A stretch of 64,000 nt of DNA from Devosia sp. MC521. GTDB lineage: Bacteria; Pseudomonadota; Alphaproteobacteria; Rhizobiales; Devosiaceae. Location of the stretch: positions 2,079,001 through 2,143,000 of the forward strand of contig NZ_CP059902.1 in the NCBI RefSeq assembly GCF_014127105.1. The letters run 5' to 3'. Every line of letters starts with the position of its first letter. The first letter of the stretch is position 1. Below the pieces are notes generated by a model. The model had not been told where the DNA came from. It made no database searches and was given only the letters and a program-made list of their open reading frames with translations. Both the position numbers and the translations under genes were made by a program. Positions 38,901 to 47,916 of this stretch are shown here, in pieces.

Positions 38901-38968
38901 GTCCCGGTCTGCACCGTTACGGGACGCTCCAAGGAGGTGAGGCCATCCCCGGTGCGGGACACTCACCT
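38901..38968 (-). promoter_or_regulatory. Two stem-loops in the ssb 5' leader, with an anti-SD-like stretch
   Basis: GTCCCG (38901-38906) pairs with CGGGAC (38920-38925), and AGGTGAG (38935-38941) pairs with CTCACCT (38962-38968). On the ssb strand the leader between them contains CACCTCCTT, the anti-Shine-Dalgarno core of 16S rRNA, which could also pair with the ssb ribosome site AAGGA. A translational control element is possible; the pairing is seen, the function is inferred. Confidence 0.4.
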
Positions 38969-39039
38969 AAGTCAGCCACCTTAAACCAGTCCGCCTCGCG
39001 GTGCAGGCGCGCATTTCAGGTTCTTAACAACTGACTAAT

Positions 39040-39054
39040 GTTCTCAAAATGTTC
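39040..39054. promoter_or_regulatory. SOS (LexA) box, GTTC-N7-GTTC
   Basis: GTTC at 39040-39043 and GTTC at 39051-39054 are separated by seven bases (TCAAAAT). This direct repeat is the LexA target known in alphaproteobacteria. It lies 160 bp before ssb and 269 bp before uvrA. Confidence 0.8.
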
Positions 39055-39161
39055 CACACCAAAGCCCGCCGGTCAAGCCCCTGCTGACACGGTCTGTCAG
39101 CAGGCTTGATGCAAGCAGACTTCCGAAGTCGCGCAGTATTCGGGGCTTGCTCAAATAAAAT

Positions 39162-39176
39162 GTTCCCTTTACGTTC
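39162..39176. promoter_or_regulatory. Second SOS (LexA) box, GTTC-N7-GTTC
   Basis: GTTC at 39162-39165 and 39173-39176 are separated by CCTTTAC (seven bases). It overlaps a possible promoter for uvrA, TTGCTC (39147-39152), 17 bases, TACGTT (39170-39175). The spacing fits direct repression. The box is 147 bp before the uvrA start. Confidence 0.75.
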
Positions 39177-39322
39177 ACAAAACATTTGAACCGGACTCGA
39201 AAACCTTTGCGTTGACGATCGCGTTAGCATTTCTTGCGCGCAACCCAACGCGAGCCTATGTGATGGCTTTCGCCAAATCCGTATAACTCCCATGGTGCAG
39301 CAGCCGCTGCGCCATTTGAAGC

Positions 39323-42229
39323 ATGGACGACCAGATGAAGAACCCGCCGAGCCAAAACCGCGAAATCATCGTCCGCGGGGCGCGCGAACACAATCTCAAG
39401 GGCATTGACGTCAAGCTCCCGCGCGACAGCCTCATTGTGATGACCGGCCTTTCCGGCTCGGGAAAATCCTCTCTCGCCTTCGATACCATCTATGCTGAGG
39501 GCCAGCGCCGCTATGTGGAGTCCCTCTCCGCTTACGCCCGCCAGTTCCTCGAGATGATGCAGAAACCCGATGTGGAACACATCGAAGGCCTGTCTCCCGC
39601 GATTTCGATTGAGCAAAAGACCACCTCGCGCAATCCGCGCTCGACGGTGGGTACTGTCACCGAAATCTACGACTATCTGCGCCTTCTCTACGCCCGCGTT
39701 GGCATTCCCTATTCACCAGCGACCGGCCTGCCGATTGAAAGCCAAACCGTCACCCAGATGGTGGATCGCCTGCTTGAGCTCCCGGAAGGTACACGCCTTT
39801 ATCTGCTCGCGCCGATCGCTCGTGGCCGCAAGGGGGAGTTCAAGAAGGAACTCGCCGAGCTGATGCGCCGCGGCTTCCAGCGCGTCAAAATCGATGGCGA
39901 ATACCACGAGATCGAAGACGCTCCGGCCCTCGATAAAAAGTTCAAGCATGACATTGAAGTCGTGGTTGATCGGCTTGTTGTTTCACCCGATATCTCCGGC
40001 CGCCTCGCCGAAAGTTTTGAAACGGCGCTTGGTCTTGCAGAAGGCATTGCCTTTGCCGAATTCGCCGATGAGAAGGACGACAAGGGCAATCCGCGTCGCC
40101 TGACCTTCTCCGAGAAATTCGCCTGCCCTGTTTCCGGCTTCACCATCGCCGAGATCGAGCCGCGCCTGTTCTCCTTCAACAATCCCTTCGGCGCTTGCCC
40201 AGTTTGTGACGGCATCGGCACCGAGCAAGGCATCGATGGCGATCAGATCGTCCCCGATACCGAGCTTTCGCTTAAGGACGGGGCCATTCTACCTTGGGCC
40301 AAGACCAGCGCGCCCTATTACCAGCAGACCCTCGCGGCCGTTGCGTCCCACTACGGCGCGGCCATGACCACGCCGTGGAAAGACCTGCCGTTCGAAGTTC
40401 AGCACGCCGTTCTCTTCGGCACCGGCCGCACTGCTATCGACTTCGTCTATGACGATGGCCTGCGCCAATACAAAACGTCAAAAGCGTTTGAGGGCGTCAT
40501 CGGCAATTTGCAGCGTCGCTACAAGGAAACCGAAAGCGCTGGCACGCGCGAGGAAATCGAAAAATACATGTCGGCCAAGCCATGCCTGTCCTGCGGCGGT
40601 TATCGCCTCAAGCCAGAATCCTTGGCAGTCAAGATCGATGGTCTACACATTGGTCAGGTGACGGAGAAGTCGATCCGCAATGCCGCTGAGTGGTTCAATG
40701 ACCTCACCGACAAGCTGAGCCCGACCCAAAAGCAGATTGGCGAGCGCATCCTCAAGGAAATCCGCGAACGCATCAATTTCCTGATCGATGTGGGCCTCGA
40801 CTATCTCTCCATGTCCCGCAATTCCGGCACATTGTCGGGCGGCGAAAGCCAGCGTATTCGTCTTGCCAGCCAGATTGGCTCGGGCCTGACCGGCGTGCTC
40901 TATGTTCTGGACGAGCCATCTATCGGCTTGCACCAGCGCGACAACGCCCGCCTTCTCGAAACCCTGCAACGCCTCCGCGATCTCGGCAATACCGTCATCG
41001 TCGTTGAACACGACGAGGACGCGATCCTGACCGCCGATTATGTTCTCGACATTGGCCCCGGCGCTGGCGTCAACGGCGGCAATATTGTTGCCGAAGGCAC
41101 GCCGCAGGACATTCTAGACCACCCGGATTCTCTAACCGGCAAATACCTCTCCGGCCGCATGGGGATCGCTATCCCTGCCGAACGCCGCGAAGGTAAAACG
41201 GGCAAATCGCTCTCGCTTAGGGGTGCCACAGGCAACAATCTCAAGAATGTCGATGTCGACATTCCTTTGGGAATGTTCGTCGCCATCACCGGGGTTTCCG
41301 GTGGCGGCAAGTCGACGCTGATGATCGACACCATGTACAGTGCGATTGCGCGTCGCCTGAATGGTGCACGCGTGGTCCCCGCCCCGCACCAAAGCCTCAC
41401 TGGTCTCGAGTATCTCGACAAGGTCATCGACATCGACCAATCCCCGATTGGCCGCACGCCGCGCTCCAACCCCGCCACTTACACCGGCGCGTTCACGCCG
41501 CTGCGCGAGTGGTTCGCGGGCCTACCCGAAGCCAAGGCACGTGGCTACGGCCCGGGCCGCTTCAGCTTCAACGTTAAGGGCGGCCGTTGCGAGAAATGCG
41601 AAGGCGACGGCGTTCTCAAGATCGAGATGCACTTCCTGCCCGACGTTTACGTCACCTGCGACGTTTGCAAGGGCAAGCGCTACAATCGCGAAACGCTGGA
41701 AGTCCAGTTCAAGGGCAAGTCGATCTCCGACGTTCTCGACATGACCATCGAAGAAGCCGTCGAGTTTTTCGCGGCCGTCCCCGTCATTCGCGACAAGTTC
41801 GCCACCCTCCAGCGCGTCGGCCTCGGCTACGTCAAGGTTGGCCAACCGGCAACGACCCTCTCGGGCGGCGAAGCGCAACGCGTGAAACTGTCGAAGGAAC
41901 TGTCGAAACGCGCCACTGGCCGCACGCTCTACATGCTCGACGAGCCAACCACGGGCCTTCACTTCCACGACGTCGCCAAGCTCTTAGAAGTGCTTCAGGA
42001 ACTGGTCGATGGCGGCAATACCGTTGTCGTCATTGAACACAATTTGGAAGTCATCAAGACCGCCGATTGGGTGATCGATCTAGGCCCTGAGGGCGGCGAT
42101 GGTGGTGGTGAAGTCGTCGCCGCAGGCACGCCAGAAACCGTTGCGGCGAATAAGCGATCCTATACGGGCAAGTACCTCAAGGAGGTCATCGAACGACGTC
42201 CTCAATATGCGACCCGCGCAGCCGAATAG
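39323..42229 (+). CDS. uvrA: Excinuclease ABC subunit A
   Basis: This 968-residue protein finds DNA damage for nucleotide excision repair. It has two ABC modules: Walker [15 protein letters not shown] near residue 42 and [14 protein letters not shown] later, with signatures [12 protein letters not shown] and [11 protein letters not shown]. Zinc-binding cysteines occur in [16 protein letters not shown] and [14 protein letters not shown]. The UvrB-binding part sits in the N-terminal half. ATG 39323 begins [17 protein letters not shown]; a start a few codons later (Met5) is possible. Confidence 0.98.
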   Translation: MDDQMKNPPSQNREIIVRGAREHNLKGIDVKLPRDSLIVMTGLSGSGKSSLAFDTIYAEGQRRYVESLSAYARQFLEMMQKPDVEHIEGLSPAISIEQKTTSRNPRSTVGTVTEIYDYLRLLYARVGIPYSPATGLPIESQTVTQMVDRLLELPEGTRLYLLAPIARGRKGEFKKELAELMRRGFQRVKIDGEYHEIEDAPALDKKFKHDIEVVVDRLVVSPDISGRLAESFETALGLAEGIAFAEFADEKDDKGNPRRLTFSEKFACPVSGFTIAEIEPRLFSFNNPFGACPVCDGIGTEQGIDGDQIVPDTELSLKDGAILPWAKTSAPYYQQTLAAVASHYGAAMTTPWKDLPFEVQHAVLFGTGRTAIDFVYDDGLRQYKTSKAFEGVIGNLQRRYKETESAGTREEIEKYMSAKPCLSCGGYRLKPESLAVKIDGLHIGQVTEKSIRNAAEWFNDLTDKLSPTQKQIGERILKEIRERINFLIDVGLDYLSMSRNSGTLSGGESQRIRLASQIGSGLTGVLYVLDEPSIGLHQRDNARLLETLQRLRDLGNTVIVVEHDEDAILTADYVLDIGPGAGVNGGNIVAEGTPQDILDHPDSLTGKYLSGRMGIAIPAERREGKTGKSLSLRGATGNNLKNVDVDIPLGMFVAITGVSGGGKSTLMIDTMYSAIARRLNGARVVPAPHQSLTGLEYLDKVIDIDQSPIGRTPRSNPATYTGAFTPLREWFAGLPEAKARGYGPGRFSFNVKGGRCEKCEGDGVLKIEMHFLPDVYVTCDVCKGKRYNRETLEVQFKGKSISDVLDMTIEEAVEFFAAVPVIRDKFATLQRVGLGYVKVGQPATTLSGGEAQRVKLSKELSKRATGRTLYMLDEPTTGLHFHDVAKLLEVLQELVDGGNTVVVIEHNLEVIKTADWVIDLGPEGGDGGGEVVAAGTPETVAANKRSYTGKYLKEVIERRPQYATRAAE

Positions 42230-42242
42230 ATTCAAACTCTCA

Positions 42243-42268
42243 ACAGGGGCCACTAGGCCCCTGTTTTA
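42243..42268 (+). terminator. Terminator of uvrA
   Basis: ACAGGGGCC (42243-42251) pairs with GGCCCCTGT (42256-42264), followed by TTTTA. It lies 14 bp after the uvrA stop. The next 130 bp up to the DUF1489 gene hold nothing else recognised. Confidence 0.93.
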
Positions 42269-42397
42269 TATACACTTCCCCATCACAAACTGAGCACAGC
42301 CAGCCCCGCAAAGCGAAAGCCTGCGCTCACCCTGTGGTGCAGACCCATCGCCCCTGCGCCCCCGGGGGACGGATCGAGGGTGGGGTTCAGCGCCCCG

Positions 42398-42832
42398 TCA
42401 GATCAGCCCCATCCGTGCCAATTCAGCGGCGATCTCCATCGAGTTATCGCTATCGTCATTCGCCCCGACGCCCAGATCAGGCGGAGCATCCTCTGGCCGA
42501 AGATAGCGCCAGCCTTGGAAAGGACGCTTGGGATAGGGCACGGTCCGGACAATCTCTGGATCAAGGATCAAATCGCAATAGTTGATCCCCTCTTCACTGG
42601 TGTGCGAGCCAAACCGCAGGATCTTCTGACGGCAACCGATAGACCCTGCGATGACCCAATAGATCGACGCCTTGCCTTCCATCTCGTCGCCGCGTTTGGG
42701 CGTCATACGCGTCCGGTGAACGTGCACGTCCTCGCCATAATCAGCGCCCCACCAATGAGCGCGCTCATAGCGGTAGCTTTCGAGTTCCTCCACGCTGGAA
42801 ATCCCAACGCAGAGTTTAACCATATGAATCAT
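42398..42832 (-). CDS. DUF1489-family protein
   Basis: This 144-residue protein matches the DUF1489 pattern of alphaproteobacteria: MVKLCVGISSVEELE at the start, RTRMTPKRGDEMEGKASIYW in the middle, and PFQGWRYLRPEDAPPDLG near the end. The function is unknown. Its start overlaps the stop of the upstream glutathione-transferase gene by four bases; ATG 42823 is an alternative. Confidence 0.85.
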   Translation of the reverse strand: MIHMVKLCVGISSVEELESYRYERAHWWGADYGEDVHVHRTRMTPKRGDEMEGKASIYWVIAGSIGCRQKILRFGSHTSEEGINYCDLILDPEIVRTVPYPKRPFQGWRYLRPEDAPPDLGVGANDDSDNSMEIAAELARMGLI

Positions 42833-43506
42833 GCCAAATTTCCCGGAGCGACACGCCCCTGAATAACGTCGATCTCATCGTCGTCAACGATCCAGGGTTC
42901 CTGTAACGCCAAATTGCGCCAAGCCTGAAAGGCGGGCAGCGCATAAATCGCCTCGACATAGCGACCAGCCAAATCCGACACTGGCAATTCATAGGTGCGA
43001 ATGCGCGTCGCGACAGGGGCAAACATCGCATCAGCCGCCGAGAATGCGCCAAAGAGATAGGGCCCGCCCGATTTCTGCAGAAAATTCCCCCACAGCGCTT
43101 CGAGGCGCGACAAATCGGTACGCACCACATCCGCATCCACCCTACCTGGGTGCGAAGCCCTTAGGTTCATCGGGGCGTGATTGCGCAATGCCGAGAACCC
43201 ACCATGCATTTCGGCTGCTGCGGCACGGGCCAATGCGCGCTCCGCCCGATCACGCGGCCAGATTGCATGCTCCGGAAATGTCTCGGCAAGATACTCGATG
43301 ATGGCGATTGATTCCGGGATCAGCAGCTCCCCATCGATCAGCAGCGGCACACGCCCGGTGGGCGAATGTTGCGCTAGGACATCACGGAAATTCGGGCCAG
43401 AAAGTTGTAGAACTTCATCCTCGAAAGCGATGTCAAAATGCTTGAGTACGAGCCAAGGACGCAAAGACCACGTCGAATAATTGCGATTCCCGATCAATAG
43501 CTTCAC
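42829..43506 (-). CDS. Glutathione S-transferase family protein
   Basis: This protein (225 residues from GTG 43506) has a thioredoxin-like N-terminal domain, LIGNRNYSTWSLRPWLVL, with Ser or Thr as likely glutathione contact, then SPTGRVPLLIDGELLIPES, with the conserved cis-Pro, and an all-helical C-terminal domain. It resembles the YfcF-type group. GAGGAG lies six bases before GTG 43506; the longer frame from 43524 has no site. The partner DUF1489 gene overlaps its stop. Confidence 0.85.
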   Translation of the reverse strand: MKLLIGNRNYSTWSLRPWLVLKHFDIAFEDEVLQLSGPNFRDVLAQHSPTGRVPLLIDGELLIPESIAIIEYLAETFPEHAIWPRDRAERALARAAAAEMHGGFSALRNHAPMNLRASHPGRVDADVVRTDLSRLEALWGNFLQKSGGPYLFGAFSAADAMFAPVATRIRTYELPVSDLAGRYVEAIYALPAFQAWRNLALQEPWIVDDDEIDVIQGRVAPGNLA

Positions 43507-43522
43507 CGCAGTCTCCTCAACC

Positions 43523-43555
43523 AAAAAAGCAGGGCGCCCGGTGGCCAGGCGCCCT
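43523..43555 (-). terminator. Terminator between the small membrane peptide and the GST gene
   Basis: AGGGCGCC (43531-43538) pairs with GGCGCCCT (43548-43555). On the minus strand TTTTTT follows. It ends the transcript that begins upstream at the 34-residue gene. Confidence 0.88.
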
Positions 43556-43588
43556 TCCTGAACTCTTGGGAGAGACTAGTCCCGGCGT

Positions 43589-43693
43589 TTAAGCAACGCC
43601 AGCTACAATCGAAAAAACCAGTGCCATGGACACAAGGCACACCAGTGCCCAACTCATGGTCATCCACAGATTAGGCTTCGGTTGACTGCGCAT
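43589..43693 (-). CDS. 34-residue single-helix membrane peptide
   Basis: From ATG 43693 this frame encodes 34 residues: a polar start MRSQPKPNLWM, then one hydrophobic helix, TMSWALVCLVSMALVFSIV, to near the end. AAGGAG stands seven bases before the ATG, one of the best ribosome sites in this stretch, and a strong terminator lies 33 bp after the stop. The longer reading back to 43798 has no start signal. This supports a real small gene of unknown role, perhaps a subunit or regulator of a membrane complex. Confidence 0.65.
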   Translation of the reverse strand: MRSQPKPNLWMTMSWALVCLVSMALVFSIVAGVA

Positions 43694-43830
43694 GAGATCG
43701 CTCCTTGTCAGTCGTCCACACCAAGCCGCCACCGCGCGGCAGATGGTAAATGAAACGCTAATGACAATAGAGACGGGATGCAAGCGACCATTCTGCAACA
43801 GTCACGCGGATGCGTTCGCATGACTGTTTG

Positions 43831-45246
43831 TTAGAATAGTCCGAACCACAGCCCGGCAATTCCCAAAAATGCAAAGAAGCCAACCACATCGGTAATCGTC
43901 GTCACGAAAACTGCCGATGCAATCGCCGGATCCGCTTTCAAACGATCCAGCGTTAATGGAATGAGCACACCGAATGTACCGGCAACGATCATGTTGATCA
44001 CCATGGCCAAGGCGATCACCACACCCAGTTCTGGATTGCTATAGCGGAACCAGGTCACAAGCCCGATTAGAATGGCGAAGAGCACCCCATTGGCGACGCC
44101 CACCACCATTTCGCGGCGAATAAGCCGGCGCAATCGTCCACCATCCAGCTCACGCATGGCCAGCGCACGCACCGTAACAGTCATCGTCTGCGCCCCGGCG
44201 TTCCCGCCCATAGAAGCAACAATCGGCATCAACGCGGCGAGCGCCACCATTTGCTCGATGGTGGCGTCGAAGAGCCCAATGACCAACGATACGAACAGCG
44301 CCGTGAACAGGTTCACCACCAGCCATGGCGTACGGCTCTTCACCGTGTCGACCGTGGTGTCAGAAACGTCTTCGTCGCCCACGCCTGCCATCAGGCGAAT
44401 GTCTTCTTCGGCTTCTTCCTGAATAACGTCGACAATGTCGTCGATGGTCAACACGCCCACAAGACGGTCGCCATTATCGACCACGCCAACCTCGACATAG
44501 TCATAGCGTTCGAAAATGCGCGCGGCTTCTTCTTGGTCGTCTTCCGCTTTTATGAGCGTCAGCTGCGTGTTCATGATCGTATCGACCTTGGCCGCACGCT
44601 GCGTCCGCAAGAACCGATCGAGCGGCAAAACGCCAAGCACCTTATAGCCCGCATCAACTACGTAGAGCTGATAGAACTCTTCCGGCAATTCGGGCTCGGC
44701 GCGCAGGTAGTCGATCGCCTGCCCCACCGTCCAAAATGGCGGAATGGCGATGAATTCCGTCTGCATCCGGCGTCCGGCCGAATCTTCAGGGAAATCAAGG
44801 CTTCGCTTCAACGCCAGCCGTTCGAACGTGGGCATAGCCCGCAGAATTTCGTCTTGGTCTTTTTGCTCCAGATCTTCGAGCAAATACACCGCGTCGTCAT
44901 GATCGAGTTCGGCCACGGCGCGGGCGATTTCCGTATTCGGAATCGCGTCCATGATCTCGACACGGATGCTTTCGTCGACCTCGGTCAGGGCCGAGAAGTC
45001 GAACAAATCACCGAGTAGTCGAACCAGATGGATACGCTCTTCAGCTTCCAGCTGTTCGAGCAGGTCGCCAACGTCCCCCGCATGCAGCGGCTCTAAGAGC
45101 GCGACTAGCGCCTCAAGCTGCTCGCGTTCGAGCAGCGCCCGAACCTCGCCTACCCAAGCAAGGCTGATCCGCCCCTCCGCATCGCGGAAGGTGCTGTCGA
45201 CACGGCCCAGGTCTTCACCGGACATGATTGTGGATTCGTCGCTCAT
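43831..45246 (-). CDS. mgtE: Magnesium transporter MgtE
   Basis: This 471-residue channel has the N-terminal MgtE superhelical domain, where LLEPLHAGDVGDLLEQLEAE lies near residues 46-65, two CBS domains with PLDRFLRTQRAAKVDTIM and GVLTIDDIVDVIQEEAEEDI, and five helices at the C-terminus with ALMPIVASMGGNAGAQ. The cytoplasmic parts sense Mg and gate the pore. The length is typical. No magnesium riboswitch is visible upstream. Confidence 0.95.
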   Translation of the reverse strand: MSDESTIMSGEDLGRVDSTFRDAEGRISLAWVGEVRALLEREQLEALVALLEPLHAGDVGDLLEQLEAEERIHLVRLLGDLFDFSALTEVDESIRVEIMDAIPNTEIARAVAELDHDDAVYLLEDLEQKDQDEILRAMPTFERLALKRSLDFPEDSAGRRMQTEFIAIPPFWTVGQAIDYLRAEPELPEEFYQLYVVDAGYKVLGVLPLDRFLRTQRAAKVDTIMNTQLTLIKAEDDQEEAARIFERYDYVEVGVVDNGDRLVGVLTIDDIVDVIQEEAEEDIRLMAGVGDEDVSDTTVDTVKSRTPWLVVNLFTALFVSLVIGLFDATIEQMVALAALMPIVASMGGNAGAQTMTVTVRALAMRELDGGRLRRLIRREMVVGVANGVLFAILIGLVTWFRYSNPELGVVIALAMVINMIVAGTFGVLIPLTLDRLKADPAIASAVFVTTITDVVGFFAFLGIAGLWFGLF

Positions 45247-45364
45247 AGGGAGCCCTTTTCGTGTCCTGGGGGTTTCAGGGGCGTGGCAAGCTGTACCTGT
45301 TCAATCTGCGCCGCGCCAGTGACCTGCAAAAGCTTTTCTCTTCTCTAATGTCGAGGCTATGAAA

Positions 45365-45712
45365 ATGTCTGAGCCAATCGCCGCCCGCACCGACTTTTCT
45401 CGGGTTTACACCCTAGCTCAAGCTGCTCTGAGTGATGAGATTATGGTCAAAGAGGGCATAGCGGGGCCCTGCATCGCTTACCACGACCAGATCATCGCCG
45501 AGCTGCGTGAAACCGGCCTACTGTGGCTAAAATGCCCTGCAGATCAAAAGGTTCTCCTGCTCGACATCTCGCCCGACATATATTTTGAAACCGACGAGCT
45601 CGTCGGCCAAGACGGCGTTTTCATCCGCATGACAACAATAACAGATCAAGAACTAGCACTTCGCCTAAGTGATGCGCTGGCCTCCAGTCGCAGGCCACTT
45701 TCGCGCGAATAA
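45365..45712 (+). CDS. MmcQ/YjbR-family protein
   Basis: This protein of 115 residues has the pattern of the YjbR family: a helical N-terminal part DFSRVYTLAQAAL, then IIAELRETGLLWLKCPADQ, DISPDIYFETDEL and a C-terminal helix DQELALRLSDAL. Some members bind DNA, but the function is unsettled. ATG 45359 opens the frame, but ATG 45365 has GAGG eight bases upstream and is preferred. Confidence 0.75.
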   Translation: MSEPIAARTDFSRVYTLAQAALSDEIMVKEGIAGPCIAYHDQIIAELRETGLLWLKCPADQKVLLLDISPDIYFETDELVGQDGVFIRMTTITDQELALRLSDALASSRRPLSRE

Positions 45713-45760
45713 CAAAAACACTATGACTACTTTGAGATCAGTCCCACCTCTGGAGTAGGA

Positions 45761-46354
45761 ATGGACGTTACGACCACACTCGTGTGCCAATGCGGGCAAT
45801 TTCACATGGAAGTTGTTGGCAGTCCGCTGTTGAGCGCACAGTGCCACTGCGCCTCCTGCCGAAAGGCTGCACGGGAGTTGGCGAACTTTGGCCCAGCACG
45901 CGCGCTAACCGAAGATAATGGGGGCACCAACTACACGCTCTATCGCAAGGATCGCGTGCGCTTCCCCCATGGACTCGATGGCCTACACGCCTATCGCCTA
46001 TCAGCAACAGCCCCGACACGGCGCGTTCTCACGGCTTGCTGCAATTCGCCCGTCTTCGTTGAATTCACGGGTGGCCACTGGCTGAGCATCTACACAAGCA
46101 TGTGGCCCATGGCCGAGCGTCAACGCCCTGACCTGCGCACGCAAATTGCCGATGCACCGGCGCAGACAAAGTTCGACCACTCGATTCCAGCCAGCAAGTG
46201 GCACACCACAAAATTCTATGCGCGCTTGGCAGCCGCGTGGGCAGCCATGGGCTTCCGCACGCCAAAATTGAAAATCTCTGACTGGCCCCCGATCAGTCCT
46301 GCGCTTCCGGCCACAGAAGTTTCAACGCAATCAGCCACATCACCACGGCAATAG
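45761..46354 (+). CDS. GFA-like zinc-binding protein
   Basis: This 197-residue protein has the metal-binding CxCG (LVCQCGQ) and CHCxxC (QCHCASC) motifs of the GFA (glutathione-dependent formaldehyde-activating) fold, and a later TACCNSPVF in the place of the third ligand pair. The C-terminal third, including AAWAAMGFRTPKLKI, is unlike classic Gfa. Catalytic formaldehyde activity is uncertain; a zinc-bound structural role is as likely. GGAGTAGGA precedes the ATG. Its end overlaps the convergent exporter gene by 62 bp. Confidence 0.72.
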   Translation: MDVTTTLVCQCGQFHMEVVGSPLLSAQCHCASCRKAARELANFGPARALTEDNGGTNYTLYRKDRVRFPHGLDGLHAYRLSATAPTRRVLTACCNSPVFVEFTGGHWLSIYTSMWPMAERQRPDLRTQIADAPAQTKFDHSIPASKWHTTKFYARLAAAWAAMGFRTPKLKISDWPPISPALPATEVSTQSATSPRQ

Positions 46355-46907
46355 CACCCTCTAGCCAACGCCATGACGCAGGATTGGCGAACGCAGGACG
46401 CAGCAATCTTGCGCCAAATCCGAGGGCAAAGAAGAACACAAAAGACCCGGTGATGGCCCCTGCAGCAAACAGCACCTGTGCGCCGGGGAACTGGGTCGAG
46501 ATCGATCCAAGCAAAACCACCGTATCAAGGTAAACATGTGGGTTGAGCCAGGTGAGCGCCAAACAGGTCAGCAAAGTCGCGCCTAGGCTAGCACTTGGCT
46601 TTTGCTCGTCCACCACCAGTGCCCCAGTCGATTGCAACGCTGACCGCAAGCTTTTCAGCCCGTACCAGATGAGAAAGGCCGCGCCCGCAAAGCGCATGCC
46701 GGTCTCCAGCCACGGCAAAATCGCGGCCACATGACCAAAGCTCGTCACCCCGAGCGCGATAAGCAGTGCATCCGATATGGCACAGGTCAGCACCACCGCG
46801 AGCACATGCTCCCCGCGCAAGCCTTGCCGCAACACGAAGGCGTTCTGCGCGCCGATGGCCAAAATCAAAGTGAGGCCAGTCGCCAAGCCTATGCCGAACA
46901 CGTCCAT
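46293..46907 (-). CDS. LysE/ArgO-type amino-acid exporter
   Basis: This 204-residue protein has about six helices and the motif ILAIGAQNAFVLRQGLRGEH (about 14-33), characteristic of LysE/ArgO. It should export arginine, lysine or similar basic amino acids. The frame opens to 46958; ATG 46907 begins the family-like start MDVFGIGLATG. It diverges from an ArgP-type regulator, a textbook pairing. Confidence 0.9.
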   Translation of the reverse strand: MDVFGIGLATGLTLILAIGAQNAFVLRQGLRGEHVLAVVLTCAISDALLIALGVTSFGHVAAILPWLETGMRFAGAAFLIWYGLKSLRSALQSTGALVVDEQKPSASLGATLLTCLALTWLNPHVYLDTVVLLGSISTQFPGAQVLFAAGAITGSFVFFFALGFGARLLRPAFANPASWRWLEGAIAVVMWLIALKLLWPEAQD

Positions 46908-47004
46908 TGCGATTCCTTCAGTCAGCACCCGGCCCTTGCCTAACGACCGTGCAATCAATTAGGCCAATTAAAGAAATTGCATCACCATTAGGAGGGCTAA
47001 TGCC

Positions 47005-47895
47005 ATGATTGACTATCCTGCAGCACACGCCGTTGCCATGGTGGTTCAAACTGGCAGTTTCGAGCGCGCCGCGCAAAAGCTCAATATCACGCAGTCAGCC
47101 GTCTCCCAACGGGTGCGCCAGCTCGAAGAGCGTCTCGGCGCTGTTCTCATCGAACGCGGCACACCCTGCATTGCGACAGAAAAGGGCGCTTGGCTCTGCC
47201 GCCATATGGAATTGGTTGGCTCCCTCGAAAACGACCTGCTGACCCACCTGCCCTCACTTGGGGACACCGCCAAGCCGCTCACGCTAGACATCGCCGTGAA
47301 TGCCGATAGCCTTGCGACCTGGTTCATGCCCGCTGCCGCTGCATTTGCGGCGACCAGCTCCAACGTCCTGAACATCATTATAGACGATCAGGATTTCACG
47401 CATGATTGGCTGCGCCGAGGCCGCGTGCTCGCCGCAGTGACATCAAAAGCAGAGCCGATCATTGGTTGCGATGTCATCAGGCTGGGCAAGCTCCGCTACC
47501 ACGCCACGGCGAGCCCGCAGTTTTATCAGCGCCATTTCTCACAAGGCGTAACCGCTGCAGCCCTCGCACACGCCCCAGTCGTGACCTTCAATCAGAAGGA
47601 TCAGCTGCAAAGGGACTGGCTGGTGACCAACTTCGGCACAACGGTTTCGGGGCCGACGCACTTCATCCCGTCCAGTCATGGTTTTGTGAAAGCCTCCCTC
47701 GCCCACATGGGCTGGTGCCTTAACCCCACCGCGTTGGTGCACGATCATCTGGCCAGTGGTCGCTTGGTAGAACTGATCCCCGGAGCGACGCTCGACGTCG
47801 ATCTCTATTGGCAAGTTGGTCGCCTCGCCGCCAAACAGTTTGCAGGCCTCACTGAAGCGGTCAAACAGGCGGCGCAAATTGGACTGGTGAGGTAA
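47005..47895 (+). CDS. LysR-family regulator, ArgP-type
   Basis: This 296-residue protein has an N-terminal winged HTH (FERAAQKLNITQSAVSQRVR, residues 19-38) and the effector domain that follows. The size and the ArgP/LysG-type features, including the divergent LysE/ArgO exporter 97 bp away, suggest it activates that exporter in response to lysine or arginine. The preceding region 46908-47004 is the shared control region. GGAGGG lies upstream of the ATG. Confidence 0.88.
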   Translation: MIDYPAAHAVAMVVQTGSFERAAQKLNITQSAVSQRVRQLEERLGAVLIERGTPCIATEKGAWLCRHMELVGSLENDLLTHLPSLGDTAKPLTLDIAVNADSLATWFMPAAAAFAATSSNVLNIIIDDQDFTHDWLRRGRVLAAVTSKAEPIIGCDVIRLGKLRYHATASPQFYQRHFSQGVTAAALAHAPVVTFNQKDQLQRDWLVTNFGTTVSGPTHFIPSSHGFVKASLAHMGWCLNPTALVHDHLASGRLVELIPGATLDVDLYWQVGRLAAKQFAGLTEAVKQAAQIGLVR

Positions 47896-47916
47896 GTGGA
47901 CCACTCGATGGGAGCA

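Noticed and set aside
39212-39230. TTGACG with TAGCAT as a uvrA promoter
   Set aside because: The spacing of seven bases is far too short for a sigma-70 promoter.
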